From assembly GCF_051488685.1 (NCBI RefSeq), contig NZ_JBPSEH010000008.1:1-64000 (forward strand): a DNA stretch of 64,000 nucleotides, given 5' to 3'. The notes beneath the pieces are model-generated. The model saw nothing but the letters and a program-made list of their open reading frames with translations. It had not been told where the DNA came from and ran no database searches. Position numbers and translations under genes: made by a program. Of the stretch, positions 9,701 to 15,771 are shown piece after piece. The DNA comes from Melioribacter sp051488685 (GTDB lineage Bacteria; Bacteroidota; Ignavibacteria; Ignavibacteriales; Melioribacteraceae). Numbering within the stretch: position 1 is the first letter of the stretch; each line of letters starts with the position of its first letter.

Positions 9701-10057
9701 TTGCTAACCGATAGTGAAATACTTCTAGGTAATCAGTATGATGCTTCTCTAAATGAAAAAATGGTAAATGATAATGAATCGACAAAACATGAAGAATTCG
9801 TTTTGACAACAAGTAATTACCCGAATCCATTTAATCCGACAACGACAATTAGCTATACGTTGCCAGTGGACGGCAAAGTAAGCATAAAGATAATTGATAT
9901 ATTGGGGAGAGAGGTAACAACATTATATGATGGCTATAATACATCTGGCAAACACAGTGTAATATGGAATGCAAGAGATGTATCAAGCGGAATTTATTTC
10001 TACAGCATTAACTTCAATAATCAGAAGCTCTATAAGAAGATATTGTTGATGAAATGA
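6794..10057 (+). CDS. Secreted M6-like metalloprotease / beta-helix fusion with T9SS sorting domain
   Basis: I place the start at the second ATG (6794) because GAGGTG lies 4 bases before it; the first ATG (6782) has no ribosome site. The protein is 1087 residues. A signal peptide ends near LYGQ. The M6 (immune inhibitor A-like) peptidase domain holds the zinc site HELGH (His234, Glu235, His238) followed by SLPDMD. Residues from about 525 to 790 form right-handed parallel beta-helix rungs (LTIEAGSKL, NVQYCNINNA, PTIQYNNLNN, SLLRNTIQG). A helical TPR-like stretch follows (about 825-985). The T9SS domain (SNYPNPFNPTT to KKILLMK) ends the chain. The fusion suggests a surface enzyme bound to or acting on polymer. 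Confidence 0.82.
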   Translation: MRFSRCILLLSLLPLFALYGQSGYEEFHCYVSSEGIQLQKTNSVLTLTTGTTNLAILLCVEQGQNREISLTNFVNQLKDRIPDFFDKTTNGNYDVNVIDVLVDSVDTGNNKAFAYELPGMLVPKPPTDTNFVTPPWMVRNVLAKADADYNFANFDSNNDGIVDFLAFFVIKFASGYANGTVGLSINSYYTTNDPYSGGGNIRIDGRGYLYSSSKAIIQRNTNADANRVIAVSVHELGHALFSLPDMDHSGGTYYAHYSLGHFCAMSQAIGFNGRPSPYNPQFRIQNQWLTTTTLTSGTKTFTDLQNTGLIYKYDLPVYSAAASNQKFYLTYHTPSVDNYWEGAWPIPRDAQDNKRGVMIWHNSPNGSYSNKYHMPIDIVSAHGKWEWDLSNATLDSVNISLTEAVNTGIPDPIKGLDSLEVRYSYIKFRWTPSIHWWTAEPVYADYRIGSASCFYNPANPKILAFYTNPNSNGVLNNSSENYSRTVGSDLKMTNLRIESGVVKADFSIGANANIVTENATLKKGNYYFDQNVTVNSGATLTIEAGSKLYFASGTKLIINGTLSAVGNSANRITFDRIGASGTWDGIQFNSGSSGNVQYCNINNATIGIQCNSSSPTIQYNNLNNITNIGIYLYNTSPSLLRNTIQGSSGSYGYNGIRCEEYSSPYIAKNTIRYFTTGINNYRYSSPNFSENAFSEGHNKIVRTSTAIYGWYYSSPLVGQNGYPWGYNYIDSASTYNVEAAWYTNIMAENNWWGTASPPSNKFNAVSNSSIDYTPYLTSPPSLSIREPNPYTSTAMPIALKIASGATSSTSSDLSSNSLFDDEDIKTALQYESKHEYQSAFDIYEKVFKKELNTAKGRYAFVRLGDCFFKLNRNGIDKYLAGISDSYKSLKKDEISVMALDLINRELLTYREYEKVADNMKKIKNEFRINSEIEKSALYGLISLYVNCLGDTKSASNYYEELKQKYPKDELLTDSEILLGNQYDASLNEKMVNDNESTKHEEFVLTTSNYPNPFNPTTTISYTLPVDGKVSIKIIDILGREVTTLYDGYNTSGKHSVIWNARDVSSGIYFYSINFNNQKLYKKILLMK

Positions 10058-10070
10058 TCTATAGTTTTAT

Positions 10071-10104
10071 GAAGGCAGAATAATTAAGGTTCTGCCTTCT
10101 GTTT
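10071..10104 (+). terminator. Rho-independent terminator after the metalloprotease gene
   Basis: GAAGGCAGAA (10071-10080) and TTCTGCCTTC (10090-10099) form a perfect 10-bp stem with a 9-base loop, followed by TGTTTTG. It sits 14 bases after the stop codon and 18 bases before attC copy C, so it should end the two-gene transcript. Confidence 0.75.
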
Positions 10105-10116
10105 TGAATAACGTAA

Positions 10117-10302
10117 GTATAACAAGTTTTACAAGCCGACCGCTTTAAACTATTCGGCATTTGTAAGATTATAAAATAGCGTTGTAAAAATTAATTGTTT
10201 TTTGAATGTAATTAAGTAAACAAAGTAATTAATAAATTATTGGTTCTGGTTTTCAAAGCTGCCTTGCTCTGTTGGACAGCGACTTAAAAAACACCGTTAT
10301 GT
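10117..10302 (+). repeat. attC-like recombination site, copy C (186 bp)
   Basis: The left box GTATAAC is at 10117-10123. A 9-base spacer leads to AAGCCGACCGC (10133-10143), identical to copy A. The right inner arm (about 10276-10285, ACAGCGACTT) pairs imperfectly, with about two to three mismatches. The right box is GTTATGT (10296-10302). The centre is nearly the same as copy A (TTTTTGAATGTA, AGTAATTAATAAATTATTGG, GGTTTTCAAAG). The bases after the right-hand G differ from those after copies A and B (TTATGTCAC instead of TTATACTTAC), so a different kind of DNA begins here. I read this as the last cassette junction of the array. Confidence 0.66.
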
Positions 10303-10315
10303 CACTAATATTATT

Positions 10316-10413
10316 GATGAAGAATACTTTGAGTTACAAAAGATATTTTAGAAATTTTGCTCGCAAATAAAGATGTTCCTGTCAAAGAAGTTATCAGATT
10401 GATTGGTGCTTAA
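10316..10413 (+). pseudogene. Frameshifted C-terminal gene remnant
   Basis: From 10316 one frame reads DEEYFELQKIF and stops at 10349. An overlapping frame starting at 10348 reads LEILLANKDVPVKEVIRLIGA and stops at 10411-10413. Joined by one frameshift they give a plausible amphipathic C-terminus of about 30 residues. No start codon or ribosome site is present. The family is not recognised. It begins just after the last attC-like site and may be the tail of a cassette gene or of the gene that bordered the array. From 10414 to 10656 I see nothing further. Confidence 0.35.
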
Positions 10414-10656
10414 AGCTTATCAGTTATATTTTTTTACATTCCGCAGCAATAGTTTATAAAATAATCTTTTACCAGATATTTGATTAAAGATTTTCGATTA
10501 ATCATCTAATATTATTTCCCGGACGATGATTGAAAACTCACTTGTTTTCTATTATGTATTTTCTGAACCTCTGGAGGTAAAGCTTTACTTTGTTCTACTC
10601 TCTTTTTAGGTAAAGTGAATTCTGGATTTTAAGAATACTGAAGATTAAAAATTTTG

Positions 10657-10729
10657 TACGCCCGGAAGGATTCGAACCCTCAACCGCGTGATCCGAAGTC
10701 ACGTGCTCTATCCATTGAGCTACGGGCGC
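10657..10729 (-). tRNA. tRNA-Arg (anticodon TCG)
   Basis: Read on the minus strand, the cloverleaf is complete. The acceptor GCGCCCG pairs with CGGGCGT (one G-U), the D stem is GCTC/GAGC, the anticodon stem is CGTGA/TCACG with loop CTTCGGA, and the T stem is GAGGG/CCTTC with TTCGAAT. The anticodon is TCG. The CCA end is not encoded. It is about 360 bases beyond the last attC-like repeat and points toward it. Confidence 0.93.
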
Positions 10730-10865
10730 ATTTTTTAAGAAGTATGTTAAAATTTTGCTAATAAATATAAAATTATTGCCTGGCTTTTTCAAAGAAATTG
10801 AATTTAGATGTCTGTTTTAATTATTTTTGTAACCATATTATCCATCAATTTATCAGGAGAAAAAG

Positions 10866-12161
10866 ATGACAAACATAGTTGATGTTTGGGGACGTGAAAT
10901 TCTTGATTCAAGAGGAAATCCCACAGTAGAAGTAGAAGTAGCGCTCGAATGTGGTGTGGTAGGGCGCGCTGCAGTTCCAAGTGGTGCATCGACAGGCGAA
11001 AATGAAGCTGTTGAACTGCGTGATGGCGACAAGTCGCGTTATTCAGGAAAGGGCGTTAAAAAAGCTGTCGAAAATATTAACAACAGAATTGCCGACGAAT
11101 TGATTGACTGGGATGCAGTTGAACAGGTTGCAATTGACAATTTTTTGTGTGAACTCGACGGCACTCCAACAAAATCTGAACTCGGTGCAAATGCAATTTT
11201 AGGCGTTTCGCTGGCTTGCGCCAAAGCAGCCGCCGAAGCTCTTGGACTGCCTCTCTATCGTTACATCGGTGGAACTAACGCTCGCACTCTTCCCGTTCCA
11301 ATGATGAACATTCTTAACGGCGGAAAACATGCCGACAATAACGTCGATTTTCAGGAATTTATGGTAATGCCCGTTGGAGCTCCCACATTTGCCGAAGCTC
11401 TTCGAATGGGCGCCGAAACATTCCATAGCCTCAAATCAGTTCTTAAAGCAAAAGGTTATAACACTGCCGTTGGTGACGAAGGTGGTTTCGCTCCCAATTT
11501 AAAATCGAACGAAGAAGCTATCGAAGTAATTCTCGAAGCAATTGAAAAAGCAGGATACAAAGCTGGCAAGGATATCTTTATTGCTCTTGACCCTGCAGCA
11601 AGTGAAATGTGGGACAACGACAAAAAAGCTTATTATTTCTTTAAGTCAGATAAATCTTACATCTCTCCAGAAAAAATGGTTGACTATTGGGCTGACTGGG
11701 TAAGCAAATATCCAATTATTTCAATCGAAGACGGCATGGGCGAATTCGACTGGGATGGCTGGAAATTGATGACGGATAAATTGGGCGATAAAATCCAGCT
11801 CGTTGGAGACGACGTTTTCGTTACTAATACTGAATTCCTCGCAAAAGGAATTGAAAAGGGAGTTGCAAATTCAATCCTAATTAAAGTAAATCAAATTGGT
11901 ACATTAACAGAAACTCTCGAAGCTATCGAAATGGCAAAGAAAGCTGGATATACAGCAGTAATTAGCCATCGCTCGGGCGAAACCGAAGATACTACGATTG
12001 CTGATATTGCAGTGGCTACAAACGCTGGACAAATTAAAACCGGCTCGGCAAGCAGAACCGATAGAATTGCAAAATATAATCAACTTCTCAGAATTGAAGA
12101 AGAACTCGATACCACAGCAATTTTCCCCGGTATCGCAGCAATTAATTATACTGCAGAGTAA
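10866..12161 (+). CDS. eno: Enolase
   Basis: A 431-residue glycolytic enzyme of normal length, converting 2-phosphoglycerate to phosphoenolpyruvate in the cytoplasm with Mg2+. The N-terminal loop PSGASTGENEA (about 38-48) closes over the substrate. Metal and substrate residues are in DEGGFAPN, the IEDGMGE block, GDDVFVTN and the catalytic Lys block ILIKVNQIGT (about 335-345). The SHRSGETEDTTIAD segment (about 365-378) is the family signature. A CAGGAGA ribosome site precedes the ATG. Base use is richer in TCG, CTC and GAC codons than in the cassette genes upstream. A hairpin follows the stop. Confidence 0.98.
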   Translation: MTNIVDVWGREILDSRGNPTVEVEVALECGVVGRAAVPSGASTGENEAVELRDGDKSRYSGKGVKKAVENINNRIADELIDWDAVEQVAIDNFLCELDGTPTKSELGANAILGVSLACAKAAAEALGLPLYRYIGGTNARTLPVPMMNILNGGKHADNNVDFQEFMVMPVGAPTFAEALRMGAETFHSLKSVLKAKGYNTAVGDEGGFAPNLKSNEEAIEVILEAIEKAGYKAGKDIFIALDPAASEMWDNDKKAYYFFKSDKSYISPEKMVDYWADWVSKYPIISIEDGMGEFDWDGWKLMTDKLGDKIQLVGDDVFVTNTEFLAKGIEKGVANSILIKVNQIGTLTETLEAIEMAKKAGYTAVISHRSGETEDTTIADIAVATNAGQIKTGSASRTDRIAKYNQLLRIEEELDTTAIFPGIAAINYTAE

Positions 12162-12172
12162 TTTATTTTTAC

Positions 12173-12201
12173 GGACTGCTCTCTTTTGCAGGGAGCAGTC
12201 C
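12173..12201 (+). terminator. Hairpin after eno
   Basis: GGACTGCTC (12173-12181) and GAGCAGTCC (12193-12201) form a perfect 9-bp GC-rich stem with an 11-base loop, starting 12 bases after the eno stop. Only CACCTTTTA follows, so it may be a partial terminator or a stabiliser of the eno mRNA end. The glycosyltransferase ATG is 15 bases downstream. Confidence 0.55.
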
Positions 12202-12215
12202 CACCTTTTACACCG

Positions 12216-13229
12216 ATGAATCGCCGTTTGAAAATAATTGTCGTCAATACAAAATTTCTCGGCGATTTAATCGTATCCACTCCAGCCATCAGATTCCTAA
12301 AAGAAGAATATCCAGACTCGGAGTTAATTCTCGTTGCAAGAAAAGAATACAAAGAGGCATTTGAAAATTTTCCTTATATCGATAAAATAATTCCATTCGA
12401 CGCCAGTTTGAAGCATAAAAAAAGTTTGCGCGATTTGAAAAAAGGAATTGACTTCATCAAGAAACTTAGAAAAGAAAAGCCTGATGTTTTCATAATGCTC
12501 CATCCTGGCGATCGAATTGCATTGTGGGCTTATTTTTCTGGTGCCCCCTTAAGAATTGGACCAAAGAAACAAAACTTTGCGTTTCTAATTAACAAAAAAA
12601 TCGACGTCGACGAGGATTCGGTAAAATATATCGAATACTATAATCGAATTGTTGAGCACGGCAATAAAAAAGTCAAGTCGAATAGAACGGAATTTTTCAT
12701 ACGTGATGAAGACGTTATATGGGCTAAAAAATTCATCGATGAAAATAATCTTATGGATGGCGAGTTTATCACAATTCATCCCGGTGCAAGCGAAAAAAGT
12801 AAGGTATGGCACATTGAAAATTATATTAAACTGATTGAAATGCTATTGACAAAGTTAAATCGGAAAATACTAATTCTCGCCGGTCCACAGGACGAGGAAT
12901 ATTGTAATAAAATTTCGGAAAAGTTTGATAATGAAAAGCTGGTGGTCTACAGATCCGAGAGCATATCAAAAAGCGGAGCGCTTATTAAAAAATCTGCACT
13001 ATTACTTGATAACGATACAGGAACACGGCATCTCGGATTTGCCCTCGGTACAAAAGTGCTGGCACTCCTTCCAGAAGATAATCTCGATTACTGGAATTTT
13101 TATGACGATGTTAATCACAATTTTATTGCCGGTAAAAGAATTAATGACGGTGAAAAATCTTATCTTGGCGGCATTAATTTTAAAACAGTTTTCGATAGGA
13201 TAGTTGAATTGATCGGAGAAAAATTGTGA
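12216..13229 (+). CDS. Glycosyltransferase family 9 (heptosyltransferase-like)
   Basis: I place the start at ATG 12216 (MNRRLKIIVVNTKFLGDL); an upstream TTG in the same frame lies inside the eno hairpin. The protein is about 337 residues. The N-terminal block TKFLGDLIVSTPAIRFLKEEY and the C-terminal block IHPGASEKSKVW ... LLLDNDTGTRHLGFALGTKVLAL are the two Rossmann-fold halves of GT9, used by ADP-heptose:LPS transferases. The likely role is adding a core sugar to lipopolysaccharide at the inner face of the membrane. A second GT9 gene overlaps its stop. No clear ribosome site is visible, so the start is less sure than the family. Confidence 0.85.
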   Translation: MNRRLKIIVVNTKFLGDLIVSTPAIRFLKEEYPDSELILVARKEYKEAFENFPYIDKIIPFDASLKHKKSLRDLKKGIDFIKKLRKEKPDVFIMLHPGDRIALWAYFSGAPLRIGPKKQNFAFLINKKIDVDEDSVKYIEYYNRIVEHGNKKVKSNRTEFFIRDEDVIWAKKFIDENNLMDGEFITIHPGASEKSKVWHIENYIKLIEMLLTKLNRKILILAGPQDEEYCNKISEKFDNEKLVVYRSESISKSGALIKKSALLLDNDTGTRHLGFALGTKVLALLPEDNLDYWNFYDDVNHNFIAGKRINDGEKSYLGGINFKTVFDRIVELIGEKL

Positions 13230-14257
13230 ACATATTGATAATCAAATGGGGCGCACTCGGCGATCTAATTGCTTCTACTCCTGCAATTCGTTCGGTTAGA
13301 GAGAGTTACCCCGACGCAAGGATTACGCTTTTGACAAATAAGTTGATGACACAAATTTTACCGGCGGGTTTTATTATCGACGACCATATAATCGTAAATA
13401 CTCACAAAAACAAAGTAAAAGATTCGCTGCTAAGACAAATTGCTACCATATTGAAATTGAGAAGAAGGAAGTATGATCTCGCATTGAATCTACGCTGGAC
13501 ATCCGAGCGAGCGGCATTGATTACATATTTGAGCGGTGCAATTAAAAGAGCGGGAAGCGGTCCCGAAAGGATGAAAAATGTCTACACCAATTTTATTCCT
13601 CATCCCAAAGGGCGCTATCACGAAATTCATCGCAATCTGGATATTGTCAAAGCTGCGGGATGCAAAACAATTATCGACAAACCAGTTGTGGCAATAACGA
13701 AAGAAGAAGAGGAATTTGCCAGCAGAATTTTCGAAGATTTTTTTGAAAAGGGAAAACCAGTACTTTGTATTCATCCCGGAGCGAGCCGTCCCGTAAGAGC
13801 CTGGTTGCCAGAACGATTTGCAGAAATCGGGAAGCGGTTTATAAAAAATTACAATGGCAAAGTGCTTTTAACCTGGGGAAAAGGGGAAGAAGAGCTTGTT
13901 CAATTTGTGGCGGAAAAAATTGGAAACGGAGCTGTCATTTCTAAAGCAACGGATACGATTGGTAAACTTGCAGCTGTAATTAAAAAATCGACACTCTTTT
14001 TTTCGAACTGCACTGGACCAATGAATGTAGCTGTGGCTGCAGGTACGCCGGTAGTTGCATTGCTGGCATCGTCCGACCCACTTGATTGGGGAGCTTATGG
14101 CGAGCTCCATCTTAATATTAAATCGCCGTTGGTGCTCGATAGTTATTCCGACGAAGACGAAAGGCGTGCAATGGAAGCCTTAGAGACGGATTATGTTTGG
14201 GAGCTTTTGAGCAAACGATTTGAAAAAATAACTGAGGAGAGGCAGAATGCTGGGTGA
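13226..14257 (+). CDS. Glycosyltransferase family 9 (heptosyltransferase-like), second copy
   Basis: It starts at GTG 13226, overlapping the upstream stop by 4 bases, with GGAG about 8 bases before it. The 343-residue protein has the N-terminal motif IKWGALGDLIASTPAIR and the donor-binding half with LCIHPGASRPVRAWLPERF and FFSNCTGPMNVAVAAGTPVVAL. It differs clearly from its neighbour, so the two probably transfer successive sugars to the lipopolysaccharide core. Translation is probably coupled to the upstream gene. The exact donor and acceptor cannot be read from the sequence. Confidence 0.87.
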   Translation: MNILIIKWGALGDLIASTPAIRSVRESYPDARITLLTNKLMTQILPAGFIIDDHIIVNTHKNKVKDSLLRQIATILKLRRRKYDLALNLRWTSERAALITYLSGAIKRAGSGPERMKNVYTNFIPHPKGRYHEIHRNLDIVKAAGCKTIIDKPVVAITKEEEEFASRIFEDFFEKGKPVLCIHPGASRPVRAWLPERFAEIGKRFIKNYNGKVLLTWGKGEEELVQFVAEKIGNGAVISKATDTIGKLAAVIKKSTLFFSNCTGPMNVAVAAGTPVVALLASSDPLDWGAYGELHLNIKSPLVLDSYSDEDERRAMEALETDYVWELLSKRFEKITEERQNAG

Positions 14258-15122
14258 ATTAGCAGCAATTATTACTGCATTGTTATGGTCGGGAACTTCA
14301 ATTGCATTTACTGAAGCTTCTGTGCGAGTTGGGTCATTTCATGTGAATATTTCACGACTCGTCATCGCCTTTTTATTGCTCGTCATTACGATTGTCGTCC
14401 TTGGTTTTGATATAAAAATGAGCACAAATCAAATTTTTAATCTTGGCATGAGCGGATTTATTGGTCTGGTAATAGGGGATACGTTTTTATTCAAGGCTTT
14501 TCAGTATATCGGAGCGCGGGTCAGCATGCTTATAATGGCGCTTGTACCGGCACTCTCTGCTATTATGGCTTATATTTTTCTGGGAGAAATAATTCTTCCT
14601 GTGCAAGTTTTAGGTATGATTGTTACTATAACAGGAATTGCAATTGTTGTACTGCAGCGGAAAGATAATAAATTTAAACCCGACTACAGAGGAATCTTTT
14701 ATGCTTTTATGGGGGCTGTGGGACAGGCTGGTGGGTTGATTTTTGCCAAGCTTGCATTTAATGAAGCCGATTTAAATGGCTTTGTGGCAACATCGGTACG
14801 CATTGCCGCATCAATTATTTTTATCTATCCCGTTTTTGTTATAGTTAATCGTAATCCTAATCCTTTTTATAAATTTGTTGACAACAAAAAGGCTTTCCTC
14901 TATATGCTGGCGGGTTCGGTTGTCGGCCCATATTTTGGAATTACATTTAGTTTAATTGCTATCTCAAATACAAAGGTGGGTATAGCTTCCACTTTAATGG
15001 CAATGCCTCCTATTATAATGCTACCGATGGTTAGATACTTTTATAAAGAGAAAATTCCTCTCTACTCTGTAATTGGTGCAATTATAGCAGTTGCGGGCGT
15101 TGCTCTTTTATTTCTCGCATAA
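14247..15122 (+). CDS. EamA/DMT-family membrane transporter
   Basis: A 291-residue protein with about ten hydrophobic segments, in two homologous EamA halves of five segments each. The second half starts near YRGIFYAFMGAVGQAGGLIF. The first half contains the typical GDTFLFKAFQYIGARVSMLI and the second SLIAISNTKVGIASTLMAMPP. Members export amino acids, metabolites or nucleotide sugars at the inner membrane; the substrate here is unknown. It overlaps the GT9 gene by 11 bases and has a GAGGAGAGG ribosome site. Its 3' end overlaps the convergent macro-domain gene by 15 bases. Confidence 0.85.
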   Translation: MLGELAAIITALLWSGTSIAFTEASVRVGSFHVNISRLVIAFLLLVITIVVLGFDIKMSTNQIFNLGMSGFIGLVIGDTFLFKAFQYIGARVSMLIMALVPALSAIMAYIFLGEIILPVQVLGMIVTITGIAIVVLQRKDNKFKPDYRGIFYAFMGAVGQAGGLIFAKLAFNEADLNGFVATSVRIAASIIFIYPVFVIVNRNPNPFYKFVDNKKAFLYMLAGSVVGPYFGITFSLIAISNTKVGIASTLMAMPPIIMLPMVRYFYKEKIPLYSVIGAIIAVAGVALLFLA

Positions 15123-15629
15123 TTCGTTAAATATTTTTAGATATTTATCGTACGCCTCCTTGCCGAAACAGCAGAATATCACTTTTTCTGGCAATAGGTT
15201 CCGATTCAAAAAATCGAGAGTAGTTTTAAGAGCAATTCTGGTAGCCCGTTCAAATGGGAATCGATAAGCTCCCGTACTGATCGATGGAAATGCAATTGAT
15301 TTGATTTTATTTTCTGCAGCCAGTTGCAGTGAATTCAGATAGCATTCGCTCAAAAGTTTATCTTCATTATGATTGCCCCCTGACCAGACAGGTCCAACTG
15401 TATGAATAACAAACTTTGACGGTAAATTATAGCCTTTTGTAATTTTGGCCTGGCCGGTCTCACATCCACCGAGTTTTCTGCATTCTTCCAGTAGTTCTGG
15501 ACCTGCTGCGCGATGAATTGCTCCGTCGACTCCGCCTCCGCCAAGCAATGTTTTGTTTGCTGCGTTTACGATAGCATCCACTTTAAGTTTTGTGATGTCA
15601 CCTTCAACTATCTCGATTCTCGTTTTCAT
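15108..15629 (-). CDS. Macro-domain protein (O-acetyl-ADP-ribose deacetylase type)
   Basis: A 173-residue single-domain protein with the YmdB-like macro fold. It shows GDITKLKVDAIVNAANKTL, the Gly-rich loop LGGGGVDGAIHRAAG (about 29-43), VIHTVGPVW and the second phosphate loop SISTGAYRFP. These residues bind ADP-ribose; the family hydrolyses O-acetyl-ADP-ribose or mono-ADP-ribose from proteins. On the minus strand AGGAAAAT precedes the ATG. It is transcribed toward the EamA gene and divergently from the suf operon, with about 140 bases between the two starts. Confidence 0.93.
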   Translation of the reverse strand: MKTRIEIVEGDITKLKVDAIVNAANKTLLGGGGVDGAIHRAAGPELLEECRKLGGCETGQAKITKGYNLPSKFVIHTVGPVWSGGNHNEDKLLSECYLNSLQLAAENKIKSIAFPSISTGAYRFPFERATRIALKTTLDFLNRNLLPEKVIFCCFGKEAYDKYLKIFNELCEK

Positions 15630-15706
15630 ATTTTCCTCATCTTATTTTTTCCCATCGGTTAAAATAATAGTGAACTCTATAATAATAAAATCTGTTTTTG
15701 TTTCTG

Positions 15707-15739
15707 AATCTTGACAATTTTATCAAGATTGAATATGTT
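15707..15739 (+). promoter_or_regulatory. suf promoter overlapped by a palindromic operator
   Basis: TTGACA (15711-15716), a 17-base spacer and TATGTT (15734-15739) form a sigma70-type promoter 33 bases before sufB. AATCTTGA (15707-15714) and TCAAGATT (15723-15730) form a perfect 8-bp inverted repeat with an 8-base spacer, covering the -35 box. The operon ends in an Rrf2 regulator with cysteines, and this family commonly represses suf/isc operons from such sites. The pairing of regulator and site is an inference. Confidence 0.7.
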
Positions 15740-15771
15740 TTGCATAACAATTTAATAATAAAGGTAAAATT

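Noticed and set aside
1125..10302. Reading the three 186-188 bp repeats as MITE-type transposable elements because of GTAAGTATAAC/GTTATACTTAC ends
   Set aside because: The 11-bp ends pair only in copy B, no target duplications are seen, and flank matching follows cassette boundaries. The attC reading explains more, but MITEs are not fully excluded.
10595..10792. 65-residue minus-strand ORF
   Set aside because: It is the translation of the tRNA-Arg gene and its flanks.
12186..12215. TTG start ten codons upstream of the first GT9 gene
   Set aside because: It lies in the loop of the hairpin after eno and has no ribosome site; ATG 12216 begins the family's normal N-terminus.
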